Positions 11,018-22,859 are shown, counted from the stretch's first letter. The stretch: 64,000 nucleotides of DNA from Pteria penguin (GCA_035048485.1 CM068584.1:58591739-58655738), one strand, 5' to 3'. Numbers and translations are program-made. The notes: generated by a model from the sequence alone, not told the origin.

Positions 11018-11356
11018 ATGGTTTGTTCATTAACGTTTCAATTTATATTCTATATGGAGATTCCAGATGAACCATCTGCTAACCAGATAGAGGCAGACGT
11101 TAACGCCAGACAAGGACTAAAGCAGGATGTCTTAGAGAAAGTGAAAGACAGCGCCGAGAGAGCCCAAGTAAAACAACATACGGGTTACATAAAAAGAATT
11201 GTGAAGCATGATGAAGAAGTAAAAATTGATGACAAGGTTCTCCTTTTTGATGCTGCTAAAGCTTCCAGAAAGAGTAAAGGCAATTTGAAACCGAATTATC
11301 TTCGTCCTTATACCGTTGTGGATATAGTTGGGAAACAAGCCGTCCTTAAAACTTGA
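11018..11356 (+). pseudogene. Ty3/gypsy-type integrase C-terminal fragment
   Basis: The last part of a retroelement integrase, which normally inserts element DNA into the chromosome. Residues 28-60 form a charged helix (KQDVLEKVKDSAERAQVKQH) like the linker after the catalytic core. Residues 65-112 match the SH3-like end: VKIDDKVLLFDA, then KSKGNLKPNYLRPYTVVDIV and a VLKT end, equal in layout to the usual VGDKVLL...KL...WLGPY pattern. The zinc-binding and catalytic DDE parts are absent. The frame stops at 11354-11356, and a decayed continuation can be followed to about 11430. An orphan relic, or an exapted fragment with its own ATG. Confidence 0.55.
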
Positions 11357-11476
11357 TCAGGAATCACCCTCAAGAAGAAATGCAGTCTGGACCCGATAAA
11401 CCACTACAGGGAATCAAATTCTAATCAGTTCTCCGTGTAATACCAAATTCCAGAAACGCCAAATGACTACCCAGAA

Positions 11477-11746
11477 TTGTGTAAATTTGTGCAGGACAGC
11501 ATGGAAGATGGGTGTTTCGAGGAAGTTTTGGATGATACTAAGCACATGGATGTCCCACGAGTGGTAGGACGTTTACAGTGTGACCTGCTTCTAAAGGAGG
11601 ATCCTGTTCTTAGTTTTGTGGTCGAAGAAAAAAATCGAACGTTTTTCGAACGGGGCAATATTCCCTGTAATGGTTTTTTTTTTAAAGATCACACTAATAG
11701 CAGAATTGTCGCCATAAAGAGAGTAAGGTATTACATGTATAATTAG
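11477..11746 (+). CDS. Unrecognised 89-aa open frame downstream of the integrase relic
   Basis: I do not recognise this protein. It is acidic in the first half (FVQDSMEDGCFEEVLDDTKH) and has a mixed hydrophobic/basic second half. An in-frame open stretch extends a little upstream of the first ATG. It may be a decayed extension of the retroelement fragment or a chance frame; there is no cellular neighbour to support it. Confidence 0.2.
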   Translation: MCKFVQDSMEDGCFEEVLDDTKHMDVPRVVGRLQCDLLLKEDPVLSFVVEEKNRTFFERGNIPCNGFFFKDHTNSRIVAIKRVRYYMYN

Positions 11747-11749
11747 CCT

Positions 11750-12687
11750 TAATTAACAAAATAAGACATCAACATATGTACTTTGCATTATGGTTGTATG
11801 TCATAGTACGATATATAAGACGGTATTGATATTTTGGGATCGTACAACATGAAAGCCCTTATAAGAGTTATCTCTCCTTGTTAAAAATGAAATTATATAG
11901 GGTGAATTTTACATTTATCCATGAATCTTGATGAATGAAGATATTACTGAGCTTTTCAAGGGACAGTTTTTATAAGTTTTGTCCTTTTGGAAAGGATATA
12001 AGCACTTCCCAAAGGTTTTATTATATAGGCTTTAACTACCCCTAATGTCAGTGGAATGACGTTATTTTTAGAAAATCCTTTAGTGAAAGGCTTTCTGCTG
12101 TAAAATGCTTCAAAATGATACATTAACTTAAAAATTCAATGTTATATTTATTGAGATCTTCATAGGGTTCATTTTACCGGGTACATGTAACACCTTAAAT
12201 AAATCTGTGGAAGATGTGGCTTGGATAGCAAAGAATCATGCTCATTATGGACACCAGATTAAATCTTATGGAGAATGAGACTGATCTTAGTCCATTTTCA
12301 CTTCAACAAACTTACCCTCATATTCCATTGCTTCCTTTTATATTTCAATTAATTCCAATTATAGCATAGCATAGTGTGTTTGTCTTTGTGTGGGTCTGTC
12401 TATCCACCGAGTTTTACACTTGGTTCACATATTCCTTATGACAGGTGGTCAATACCTGTTATTGTTCAGGGCCAGGGATCAAAAGTCAATATCATGCACT
12501 AAACATTGTTGCTAAACCTTAGGGTATGAATTAGCTGGGGCATGTAAAGTTCAATTCACTATCAATGGACTTCACAAGAAATTTAAAGGAAAAGTAACCT
12601 TTAGGAACTGTGCCATGCTATCAACTTAAAGGGAGAGCTAGATTGAAACCTGGCCTCCTCATTCACACACCAACTCCAAGAGTTATT
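11750..12687. other. No gene recognised
   Basis: AT-rich intergenic-type sequence with no supported feature up to the next SINE. Confidence 0.5.
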
Positions 12688-12700
12688 CGGGCACCATTAC

Positions 12701-12968
12701 GCCGGCGTGGCCCAGTGGTATCGCGTCGGACTCCTGATCGGGAGGCCGGGGTTCGAGTCCCGCTCTGGTCATGCCAGTGTCGTGTCTTTCGGATGAGACA
12801 GTAAAAAACAAGGCCCCGTGTCGTGGTATGCATGGCACGTTAAAGATCCCTCACTGCTTCGGGTGGGTCCGTTGCAAAGGTCAGAATTTGTATGCCCCGC
12901 ATCAGGCAGATGCCGTCACCATATACGTGAAATATTCGTGGTGTGACGTAAAACAAAAACCAATCAAT
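12701..12968 (+). mobile_element. tRNA-derived SINE, family A, full length with perfect duplication
   Basis: Same head and body as the copy at 9.7 kb (GCCGGCGTGGCCCAG head, GGTTCGAGTCCCGC box). The tail is AAAACCAATCAATC. It is bounded by a perfect 11-bp target-site duplication, CGGGCACCATT, at 12688-12698 and 12969-12979. The high identity to other copies suggests a fairly recent insertion. Confidence 0.95.
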
Positions 12969-13298
12969 CGGGCACCATTTACAGGGACAACCTCTCGGGC
13001 ATCAATCAGGTGGACGACCAAACGCACATTACCCAGTCTATGAGTCATGGTCCCACCAGTCATCAAACTACTCAGCAGTGACAGGAACCAATTCACAATA
13101 ATGGACAACAGCATACAATGAATGCAGAATGTAAGGGTTCTGGGTTTGGCTATAAATGGAGACATTTCGAAGCTGTCTGTTATAAAAAGATATACTCTCA
13201 AAGTACACCATATGCATACATGATCACACCAAGCACTCAATTCCAACAATCTTAGTAGAGACACGCGCCTATCACCACGAAGGATAGGCACCAACACG

Positions 13299-13581
13299 AT
13301 TGATTGATTGTTGTACGTCATTCCAAGATTATTGCACATATTTGTTGACGGCATCTGCCTAATGCATTGCATACATATTAACACCTTTGAAACGGACCCA
13401 CCCGATGCAGCGAGGGATCCTTAACGTGTCATGCCTACCGTGCAACGGCACCTCGGTTAATGTTGTTACATCCGAAAGACAGAACACCGAAAGACCAAAC
13501 CGGTGTGCCCAGGGCTGCAATCGAACCCGAGACCTCTCGATAACGAGCCGAGCACCTTATACACTAGGCCGCATCGGCTAA
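13299..13581 (-). mobile_element. tRNA-derived SINE, family B, diverged
   Basis: Minus-strand SINE with the family B head (at the right end, ending near GCCTAGTGTATAAGG on its own strand) and the common body. It is more diverged than other copies. The tail is at the left, ATTGATTGATTG. No clear target-site duplication. Confidence 0.8.
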
Positions 13582-13678
13582 GCAACAACAGAAAACTAAT
13601 CACACCTCGGCCTCAAAACTGAAATCATGCCACGAAAATTTAGTCTTGCCTTTGGTAAAATAATGTTAAATTTATGGA

Positions 13679-13790
13679 CATCCCTTTAGGGCGTTGGATG
13701 ACACAGGTGCGACAACATCGTGTGTAGCATTGTCAGTTTTGTAAACACTTGGTATAGATACAGGTAAAACTGGAGTGTTATACATGAACC
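13679..13790 (+). pseudogene. Possible retropepsin motif fragment
   Basis: A short plus-strand stretch reads ALDDTGATTSCVALSVL, with the D-T-G-A of retroviral-type proteases, and then breaks at a stop. It is too short to place in a family and could be chance. Confidence 0.25.
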
Positions 13791-13865
13791 GTCAGCCACC
13801 AGGATCCCGTCCACCAACGACACGGGAAACAGAATGCCTCATTTGGTCTAAAACTGCGACCAGCA

Positions 13866-14037
13866 ATAGGGTTGGTTGGTTGGTGTTTTACGTCGCTTTC
13901 AACAATTTTTCAGTTATATCGCGACATTGAAGCAGGAGGTAACCAACCTCTTAAACATAGTGGCGCAACCTGGGAATCGAACCCGGATCGTCGGCGCCGC
14001 AAGCCAAGCGCTTAACCACTACACCAAGCCTCCCCCC
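13866..14037 (-). mobile_element. tRNA-derived SINE, family C
   Basis: A different SINE family. On its own strand it starts with a tRNA-like head (TGTAGTGGTTAAGCGCTTGG, then GGGTTCGATTCCC) and ends in a body containing AATTGTTGAAAGCGACGTAAA and an (ACCA)n-type tail. Other copies are at 34136-34290 and 49948-50048. Confidence 0.85.
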
Positions 14038-14115
14038 AGCAAGAGGGTGTTTGGGAAACTTTCATAAGAATTCCTCGGGTGCCTGATTTAGTCGCCTCAT
14101 ACGACAAGCAAGAGG
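14036..14115 (+). repeat. 80-bp dispersed repeat, copy 1
   Basis: CAGCAAGAGGGTG...GGGAAACT...AATTCCTCGGG...TTTAGTCGCCTCATACGAC recurs at 16026-16105, with about one base in five changed. Probably the conserved end of an older SINE or short element. Confidence 0.5.
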
Positions 14116-14639
14116 TGCATCTATTGCAGTAGCTTTGTCAATACAAAAGAAATGACACCTTTTCTATTACGATAGATGGGTCCTCCCAGGAGTAAAACAA
14201 TAATTCATTTATCTTGTAATTGGGCCGAATGGTTCGATTACAGGAAGTTATCTAGAAATTGACTCTCCTGAGATACAGCATCAAAGAATTTGGAGAAAAT
14301 TGTTTTTATACATGTATGAAAAGAATGCAAGTATGTATGCAGGCTCCGATGTCTATGTGGTTACGAAAATACCAGCTTAACTTTAACAAAATCCATCTTC
14401 GTTTGTTGGACGGTTAGTCCTATTCAATAATTACATTATTTATATATAAATACCACAGAAATTATTAAATCACTGATGTAATCAGAAGTAATGATTCACA
14501 TTTTGAAACTGCGATATAGATATATAATAGTAATATTTCAACATGAATCTTTTAATTTTTTTTTTCAGATCTATTCATAAATAAATTTAGTATGCATACA
14601 TACAAGCAATTATCTTATGAATAACTTTAAATACATTTC

Positions 14640-14805
14640 ACTTCAGTGTCCCGTCTTTTGGACCAGGCATTGAACACCCTTTCAGCATGTTCGTTGGCGT
14701 GGCACATATAAGATCTCTCGTCGCTTCGTTGGGTCCTTTGTAGAGGTTTCTGTAACTTGGCAATGCATAAGACAGATGCTGCAACAAAATACGCGTTTCT
14801 TTAGA
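14640..14805 (+). mobile_element. Degraded SINE body
   Basis: The phrases TGTCCCGTCTTTTGGA, GATCTCTCGTCGCTTCGTTGGGTC and ATGCATAAGACAGATGC follow the order of the common SINE body with many substitutions. The head is not recognisable. Confidence 0.5.
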
Positions 14806-14809
14806 GACG

Positions 14810-16020
14810 AAGCTGTCCAATATCCATCTGGATCTCTGTACATTTCTTTGTCCGTGAACTCTTAAAATTGCTCGTCTTTGTAAAATAGACCTGGAGTTGA
14901 AACACTATCGTCCTACATCTTTAACCCTTTTACTGTCACGTGGAAGAAACTTGTGATTTCAAATATAAACATGTTGCTTTTCATTCAGGACATATCACAA
15001 TTAATAATGTAACTTTTATTTGTATTAAGAAGTTGGGGTGGGGGTTGTAAAAAGAGAAAGGAACTTACCAGAATCCGTCTTTCTGACAATATGGTTTTTC
15101 TAAAAACAATTATATATTAACAATACACCATCACATGGAATATCTTTACACGCAGCCGTGTTAATGCAATACACAGTTATAAATATTGCAGAAAACCCGC
15201 CAAACCATAACGTGACGTCATTGTGATGTCACTATAGCCTAATGTACGTTATGAGGCTGGATAAACTGAAGGAATCAACATATCAAGAAAAATACTGTAG
15301 TACAACCTTTTCCTCGACTCCATTTGTTGTGTAATGTCACATGAAAACTGTTCTACATCTATTTGAAATGCTTCCTGCTGGGCCAAACCTCTACATTTTA
15401 AAATATCAACAGAATTTCAATGTAATTAAACCATTTCTTTTAAATTTACACCATTCAGAAATTCCATCCCATTATGTATGCACAAATACTTCTCTTATAA
15501 GCTAAGAATGTTATTTATAGACTTCCTTTTATTGTTTACAACAAAATTTGGTGACCGAATTTAGCAATATACCCTTGCACTTTTTGAATGTTTGTTAATA
15601 CTACATATGCTATATATAGCAGTCACGTGATTCCAAACAGCCAGGGATAAACTTATTAAAAACTTGTAAAAAATAGACTTGTTAAACAATTTTCATTTTT
15701 GCCACTTTTGCAGAAATAATCTTTACTCAATTTATTATACGGTTTTCAGTAGATTATAATGTCAATGACGTCGTGCGGTGGCTTTACGTTCCTCCGCATT
15801 CTAGAATACGTTGTGGTTCTTTTGTTTTTGTTGTTGGAGGTATCACAGATTCAGTGAGGGGCAGACATTAAATTACTCTTGATAACATTAACACTGCTAT
15901 AGCAGATAACATTAATTAAGATATACATTTTATTGTTCTGGACATTCGCATACAACATCACGATTATACTGTCCGAGGAAGTCGTTCTTCGTGTATTAAA
16001 TTGTCTCTTCTGTCTATACC
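14810..16020. other. No gene recognised
   Basis: AT-rich; no supported coding, repeat or RNA feature seen. Confidence 0.5.
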
Positions 16021-16025
16021 CGTGA

Positions 16026-16105
16026 CCAGCAAGAGGGTGCCCGGGAAACTCTTAGAGAATTCCCCGGGTTCCTCATTTAGTCGTCTCATACCACATGCAA
16101 GAGGA
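16026..16105 (+). repeat. 80-bp dispersed repeat, copy 2
   Basis: Diverged second copy of the repeat at 14036-14115, in the same orientation. Confidence 0.5.
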
Positions 16106-16299
16106 TACGGAAGTGCTGCCAGACGGGCAGTTGCAAATTCACTGGCATAAATCGAACTGTTGTTCGTATGCATCTCAAAAGAGCTCACGGGATCGGCAAA
16201 CGACATACGCATGGATTCATTGACCCTAAAGGAGCCCGTGTGCCAATGGTGTCAATACCACTGGGAGCAGTTAGGAGGAGAGGTAATAATTGTTAGGCA

Positions 16300-17140
16300 C
16301 ATAATGTGAACCATCTCTGTACAGGTGCACATTTTGTAATAGACTTTTCGAAATAAAACTTCATTTGAAAAAGTAGTAATTACTTATTGAATTATCTGAG
16401 ATACTCCCATTCATACTTTTTATGACTTTAAAGTTTTCTATCATTGAAAATCAAATAAAAAAAACATTATTATTATTATTATATATTTTATGCATATATA
16501 TAAATTTTTCTACAATTCTTTTAAAATTACCGTTATCCGGATATGAATGTTACGGTTAGTAATAAAACATTAGTTTGTCTATTGTCGCTTTGTGTAAAAG
16601 AATATGTCCTTCTTAGGTAGGCGTACAATTTCAAATCTGCTTTTTATTAACAGCTACTCCTTCGAGTTATAGAGAAGCAAGGAGGAGTTAATAGACTGTT
16701 GGCAGAGAAAATTTTGATGGATCGTCAGTAGATCACAAGTTCCAAAATTATATCTTCTCCAACTGAGCTATTGGCATGAGACATTTTAATATCACTGATA
16801 TATCACAATATGTTCACTGTATTGTACACTGTGTATGACCATCTTACTTATTTTGTACATAACTTGCATTGTATGTCCTAAATGAGATAGACTTTGAAAT
16901 ATAGGTTTTAAATCTCTGCCTCTATATCAGTCATATTTGTTCTCCAGATTTTTCATATTCATTTGTATAATTATTTGATTGGAACTTGGTATACACACGT
17001 ATAATTGGTTATTACTGCTTTATATATTTATTGGCTTAATTATGGTCCTATATCTACTGTAAACGAATATGAGAGGTTCATCTTATAATATTATAAGTTA
17101 TGTAAGGTGAAGTCCCATTTAATGGTACCATTATTTTCAT
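16300..17140. other. No gene recognised
   Basis: AT-rich with a short ATT microsatellite near 16466-16482. No feature supported. Confidence 0.5.
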
Positions 17141-17144
17141 TTGA

Positions 17145-17483
17145 ATGTCTGTTAATTATTTAAAAAGATATTTCATACTATTACCGGATTGCAAAACTAA
17201 ATTGGTCTTTGAAATGACGAAGTCCGACTCATTCAGTCTGTCTGCATCAACATTTTGGTTTAGCTATATTGCATTGTCAGTTGAACGAAAGGGGTTTGAA
17301 GTATCATCTTTACATGGTGATGGACCATCATTAGATGAATCCAACACAATGATAAATTTTGACCTTGAAATTTCGAAATTTAATGCGTTCGGCTCAGTTG
17401 TGGGAAAAGTACAAGTGGTATCAACTTCAAATCTATGTTTGATGAAGAAAACTGAAATATTGAATACAAAAGAGAAATTTTAA
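17145..17483 (+). CDS. Unrecognised 112-aa open frame
   Basis: An ATG-started frame without a known motif, signal peptide or cysteine pattern. The composition is serine- and leucine-rich. The flanks show no splice or promoter signal that I trust. It may be a chance frame; recorded only because it is one of the longer isolated ones. Confidence 0.15.
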   Translation: MSVNYLKRYFILLPDCKTKLVFEMTKSDSFSLSASTFWFSYIALSVERKGFEVSSLHGDGPSLDESNTMINFDLEISKFNAFGSVVGKVQVVSTSNLCLMKKTEILNTKEKF

Positions 17484-17701
17484 ATAATTCAGAGAATTTG
17501 AGATAATGAATATCAATTGTTATTAAAGAGGGGAATATCAAAACCACATTGTGTTCAAGTTTCTATGATAATAGAGTTTCCTAGTGTGAAATTTATAGAC
17601 ACGTATGCCGGAAGCATATAAAATTTTCATAGAACTATTAATATTACTTAACTTGTGTTCGTTTTATGTGTGTATATACCAACAAAGTCTATTTCTGATG
17701 A

Positions 17702-18223
17702 AACAAGAGGCCCAAATGGGCCTATATCGCTCACCTGAGTACAAATTGCTTATTTACAATAAAATGACAGCTCATTTCTGTAGAAAATTTTGCTTTTTTT
17801 CTCCAAGATTCTCTATAAGGTTTGGTGAAATTCTGTGTAGCGGTTCTTGAGAAGTCGAAAATGTGTCAACCAATCAGAACCAATGGCGGCCATCTTGGAT
17901 TACGGATGGGCACGAAAAACACAAACTTGGAAGAGGACCTTGAGTACTTACTTCCTATGAGGTTTGGTGAAATTCTGTGCAGCGCTTCTGGAGAAGTTGA
18001 AAATGTGTCAAATAATCATAGCCAATGGCGGCCATCCTGCATTACGGATCGGCACGTAAAACACAGACTAAGTAGAGGACCTTGAGTACTTACTTCCTAT
18101 GAGGTTTGGTGAAATTCTGTGCAGCGGTTCTAGAGATGAAGTCGAAAATGTAGAAAAGCAAACGGACGGCGATTGGTCATAATACCTCACTTGAGACTTT
18201 GGCTCAGGTGAGCTAATAAAAAA
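17702..18223 (+). mobile_element. Short non-autonomous element with inverted CTCACCTGAG ends and 142-bp internal repeats
   Basis: Left end ...TATATCGCTCACCTGAG and right end CTCAGGTGAGCTAATAAAA are inverted; the exact 10-bp arms are 17730-17739 and 18203-18212. Inside, a unit starting AGGTTTGGTGAAATTCTGTG repeats at 17818, 17960 and 18102 (period 142). Reminiscent of an abundant mollusc repeat with the same end phrase. No coding capacity. Confidence 0.7.
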
Positions 18224-18240
18224 AGAAGCGTGAATGTATT

Positions 18241-18998
18241 TTGGGGTTTAAATTTAATTTAATCAGAAACATGTTACGGGCACCAAGAAAAAATAAAAGT
18301 CCCTATGCTAGACCAAAAGGGGTCAAGGCGAAGACGACGTTGGAAGTACGGGCAGTGGAAGAAACAGAAGCGGGCCCTAGAAATGTCAGTGTGCCAATGT
18401 CTCTGGCTCTAAGTGAATCTACATGTAGTGAGTATATTCAAGGCAATTTTACTGGATCAGTTAGTGCTGGAGGCGGAGTAGGGGATAAGTCTATGTGAAA
18501 AAAATTTTCTCAAACGAATTTGTTGACTTAGGTTAACTCTTACACTTAAACCCATGTGCAGAACAAGGCCATCAATTGATTTTTGATAATGGGGTATTGA
18601 AGTTAAGATCAAAACAAAGAGACAAGAAAATTTCAAAATTAGCTGAATGGACAGATGCCTTTATAATTTGCGTTTCAATTTACATCAAAAAGTTCCCTGA
18701 TCAAATACATGCGTTATTGAAATATATGAGCACAATTCGAAATGGTGCTTCTCGCATATCCACTTTAGGTTGGCGGGACTATGATTTGCAGTTCCGACTG
18801 CGTCGTGCTAAGAATTCTTTAATAAATTGGGGCAATGCGGATGCGGAATTGTGGCTTTTGTACATGAATGCACCTGTTATAAGTAGCCCATCCTATCAAT
18901 CATCATCAGCCAATGCTAGGCGTTTGAAGTGTTTTGATTTTAATTTTAAAGGTGTGCTAAAACTAAATTTTTACGTGCTTGTTCAAAATGTCTCTTAA
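18241..18998 (+). pseudogene. DIRS-like retrotransposon gag relic
   Basis: Upstream part of a DIRS-like (tyrosine-recombinase) retrotransposon. The first frame (18241-18498) is a basic, low-complexity leader. The second (18576-18998) contains ISKLAEWTDAFIICVSIYI, then FPDQIHALLKYMSTIR and LGWRDYDLQFRLRRA, which follow the conserved gag-like block of DIRS1-type elements (EWT...F...Y...HP...LL.YM..IR...GW..YD..FR). At the end, CFDFNFKG and a cysteine further on fit the zinc-knuckle-like tail. The stop at 18496-18498 and the following frame change break the frame. The reverse transcriptase follows on the same strand. Confidence 0.6.
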
Positions 18999-19800
18999 AC
19001 CATCCATCCATGAATTGTCTTAAGCAGACCAGCCAGTGTCCTGGTCTACTAAACCAAATCCGAGTCAATACAGATTTTAACCAACAGTCATTTCGGGCCC
19101 CCGGAACCGGAGGCCCCATTTACAACAAAGTTTACAATAGGCGTTTGGGACCTGGGCAAGACTCCGATCAATAAACAATCCTTACTTTCAAATTTTACAT
19201 CACTGCCCTTAAAAAGAAATAGCTTGGGAGCCTTTTCAAGGTTTTAATTATGGTTTTTCATTAAAGTATCATGGTGTTGGGGAATTTAGAAATCCAAAAA
19301 TATGGTATCTGCCGTGGAATATCATGAGGAATTGGCTAAACACTTGATAAAGAAATTTTGTTGGGCAGAACAATGGGTCCTTTTGAGAATGTGCCTTTTT
19401 CAAATTCGTGTTGTAGCCCAGTAAGTGCAGTGCCAAAACAGCAAGACGGTTGGTGTTTAATTTGTAATTTGTCTGCTCCAGAGGGCAGAAGTGTAAATTA
19501 TTTTATTGACCCAGAATCATGCTTTGTAACATATTCATCCTTTGCTTAAGCAATTCAGTTGATAACAAATTAGGTCCTAATGCATTGTTAGCTAAAATGA
19601 ACATCTCTAATGCCTTTAGATTACTTCCTGTGGGGCCTGAATATTCTCCAGGACAAGTATTACATTGATAAATGTTTATTAATGGGCTGCTCTATATATT
19701 GTGCCTTGTTTGACAAATTCTCAACTTGTTTGCACTGGGCCCTTGAACAAAAATCCCAGTTGAGAGAGATAGTTCATTATATAGATGATATCTGACTATC
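18999..19800 (+). pseudogene. DIRS-like reverse transcriptase relic
   Basis: Continuation of the DIRS-like relic. The phrases GPFENVPFSNSCCSPVSAVP and WCLICNLSAPEGRSVN (19376-19500), the aspartate-block remnant near 19595-19625, KYYIDKCLLMGCS (19650-19690) and FSTCLHWALEQ follow the order of the DIRS reverse-transcriptase core. The catalytic motif reads HYIDDI at about 19775-19792 (usually Y-L-D-D). Stops at 19547-19549 and 19793-19795 and at least one frame change near 19600 interrupt it. RNase H, methylase and tyrosine-recombinase domains were not found after 19800, so the copy is truncated. Confidence 0.7.
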
Positions 19801-20690
19801 AAGGGAACTTCAATGTGCAATATATAACCGGAGGAAATTATTCCATCATAATTTCTTATTACGTTGGTAAACCATGGATACATTTTCAAGGTTATTTTTT
19901 CATAATATTTTCACTTAACCGATAACATAACTATTTATCTTATAATATCGTCAAATATTGATTGATAATATGTGTAGTGTTATCACTAAAAAGCAATAAA
20001 CATGCAAGAACATAGATTGATATTGAATTATATTTACGCAGAAGTATAGTCATATCTCTTCACTGACTTTCGTACTGCTTTCCTTTGTATTCAGGATCTG
20101 GAAGATGTAGGAGAAACTATTACAACTACATACATTGAAACCATGTATTTTTATGCACAATATTGTGGTGTCTGGCTAACCACACACAATATACCTATAC
20201 TCATGTCATAGAATAAAGCATCACAATACAAATACAGACTATGTGTTTGTTCCTTTACAGGGATTGTCATACCATCATAGTGTTAGTTGCATGCAGTTTA
20301 GCCTTATATAGTGATTCAAAGTATTTTATATGTTGAAATTAATCAATGAATTAACAAACTAGTAATTGAATACATCTGTTATTAGTATGTAGAAATAACG
20401 CATGGTCAATTCAAATCGTAGACAAGCTTAATAGAAATATATGTTTTGTATATGTGGCATCAAGAAATCAAAATATGCTAAATAAGCAGGTGTATGCAAT
20501 ATTTAGGGAAACCTTTGAAACTTCATTTACGTACTAGGTTGAATTATGTGCCAACGGACTTAAAGCTTTATTTACATATTTGTAAGAATATAAAGTGCTG
20601 AAGTTTGAGTCCTTAAGGTTCTTTTACAACTTTAGTAGACACAATAGTAAAACGATTATATTGAAACCAGCACTATATTACGACTACCCT
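19801..20690. other. No gene recognised
   Basis: AT-rich; no convincing continuation of the DIRS relic and no other feature. Confidence 0.5.
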
Positions 20691-20692
20691 TG

Positions 20693-20800
20693 TCTCAGTA
20701 GATGTGGGTCGAGAAAGTTCCTCACTGCGTTGTGAAGGTCCTTTGTGTAGGTCAAAATTTCTGTATAATGCATTAGGCAGATATACATTGGTACAATAAT
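20693..20800 (+). mobile_element. Degraded SINE body
   Basis: CCTCACTGCGTTGTGAAGGTC, then GTCAAAATTTCTGTATAATGC and ATTAGGCAGATATAC keep the order of the common SINE body. The head and tail are lost. It abuts the left edge of the 560-bp tandem array. Confidence 0.5.
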
Positions 20801-20801
20801 C

Positions 20802-22740
20802 GCAAAGTAAAATATCACAAGCAAACAAATTTCTCACCACAGTACCATTCTCACACGAGAAATTAATAAAGTATCGCAATGTTCCGAAAATATAATATTT
20901 CATTAAGTTTTTTTCAGAATCAAAGACACTGGGCTCTTAAATTTTCAGAATGTCGATCCGATTCACAAATGCATATTACCTATAACCAAGACTGACTGCA
21001 GGGCATTCATGGAACCATAGATCACATGCTTCATCTGTCCGGTGTCATGTTCGTTACCGGACTAGAAAGCTCAAAGAGATGTCAGCTATCACTATATATG
21101 GCGTATAGCGCGATAATGTATGTTACTTTGACTGAAACAAAGCGAGTGACGGGGAATATAATAAGTAACACACATCACACTGTTACACATATATCTGTCG
21201 TGGATATGAGATAAATCTAATATTATACAGTGTCATTATCAGCAAGCATCGTCACTTTGCACAGTAAAATTATTTGGATTGGAACGTTCGCGACTGTCCA
21301 CTGCCGTACGAAATTTACAATTTCATACCACGCTAAATGTCCAATAGAACTCGTTATAATAGCAACATATAATAACACAAGCAAACAAATTTCTAACCAC
21401 ATTACCATTCGCACACGAGAAATGAGTAAGGTATCACAATGTTCCGAAAATATTATATTTTATTAAGTGTTTTTTTTTCAGAATCAAAGACACTGGGCAG
21501 TTAAATTTTCAGAATGTCCATCCGATTCAGGAATGCATATTACTTATAACCAAGACTGACTGCAGGACATTCATGGAACCATATATCACATGCTTGATCT
21601 GTCTGTTGTCATGTCTCGTTACCGGACTAGAAAGCTCAAAGACATGTCAGCTATCACTATATATGGCGTATAGCGCGATAATGTATATTACTTTGACTGA
21701 AGCAAAGGCAGTGACCGGGGATTTAATGAGTAACACCCATCACACTGTTACACATATATCTGTCGTGGATATGAGATAAATCAAACATTATACAGTGTCA
21801 TTATCAGCAAGCATCGTCACTTTGCACAGTAAAATTATTTGGATTGGAGCGACTGTCCACTGCCGTACGAAATTTACAAGTTCATATCATGCTAAATGTC
21901 CATTAGAACTCGTTATAATAGCAACATATAATAACACAAGCAAACAGGTTTCTAACCACATTACCATTCGCACACGAGAAACTAATAAGGTATCGCAATG
22001 TTTCGAAAATATTATATTTCATTAAGTTTTTTTTTTCAGAATCAAAGGCACTGGGCTGTAAAATATTCAGAATGTCGATCCGATTCAGGAAAAGATGACA
22101 GACATGTATATTACCTATAACCAAGACTGACGGCAGAACATTCATGGAACCATAGATTACATGCTTGATCTGTCTGTTGTCATGTTAGTTACCGGACTAG
22201 AGCTATCACTGTACATATGGCGTATAGCGCGATAATGTATGTTTCTTTGACTGAAACAAAGCGAGTGACCGGGGATATAATAAGTAACACACATCACACT
22301 GTTACACATATGTCTATCGTGGATATGAGATAAATCAAACATTATACAGTGTCATTATCAGCAAGCATCGTCACTTTGCACAGTAAAATTATTTGGATTG
22401 GAACGTTCGCGACTGTCCACTGCCGTACGAAATTTACAAGTTCATATCATGCTAAATGTCCATTAGAACTCGTTATAATAGCAACATATAATAACACAAG
22501 CAAACAGGTTTCTAACCACATTACCATTCGCCCGCGAGAAACTAATAAGGTATCGCAATGTTCCGAAAATAGTATATTTCATTAAGTTTTTTTTTCAGAA
22601 TCAAAGTCACTGGGCTATTAAATATTCAGAATGTCAATCCGATTCAGGAAAGTACGTCAGACATGTATATTGTGCAGACCACTCATAAAGCCATTGCATG
22701 TCACAGATCACATGCTTAATCTGTCTTGTGTGGAAAGCTC
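20802..22740 (+). repeat. Tandem array of about 560-bp units (3.3 copies)
   Basis: The same phrase, TTTTTTCAGAATCAAAG, recurs at 20915, 21479, 22037 and 22596 (spacings 564, 558 and 559; coordinates of the CAGAAT). Each unit holds a pyrimidine run ending in CAG, the phrase GGCGTATAGCGCGATAATG, and two short open frames on the plus strand that are kept between copies (for example 21230-21466, 21795-22025 and 22349-22585, and 21026-21214 with 21573-21779). The units differ by scattered substitutions and small deletions, one of which removes six bases inside the 21795 frame without breaking it. Function unknown. Confidence 0.85.
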
Positions 22741-22756
22741 AATGGATGTCAGCAAT

Positions 22757-22757
<1 letters not shown>

Positions 22758-22810
<53 letters not shown>

Positions 22811-22852
22811 GTGTGTGTGATAGGTTCATATATATGTTAATATATATTATGG
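22758..22852. repeat. TA/GT microsatellite
   Basis: A (TA)n run with short TG interruptions, just after the end of the 560-bp array. Confidence 0.9.
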
Positions 22853-22859
22853 CGTAAAG

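Noticed and set aside
21903..22342. Minus-strand frames in the 560-bp array
   Set aside because: They are shadows of the repeat unit and are not kept in all copies.
20802..22740. CRISPR-like array
   Set aside because: Units are 560 bp and adjacent, without short repeats and unique spacers, and the window is from an animal.
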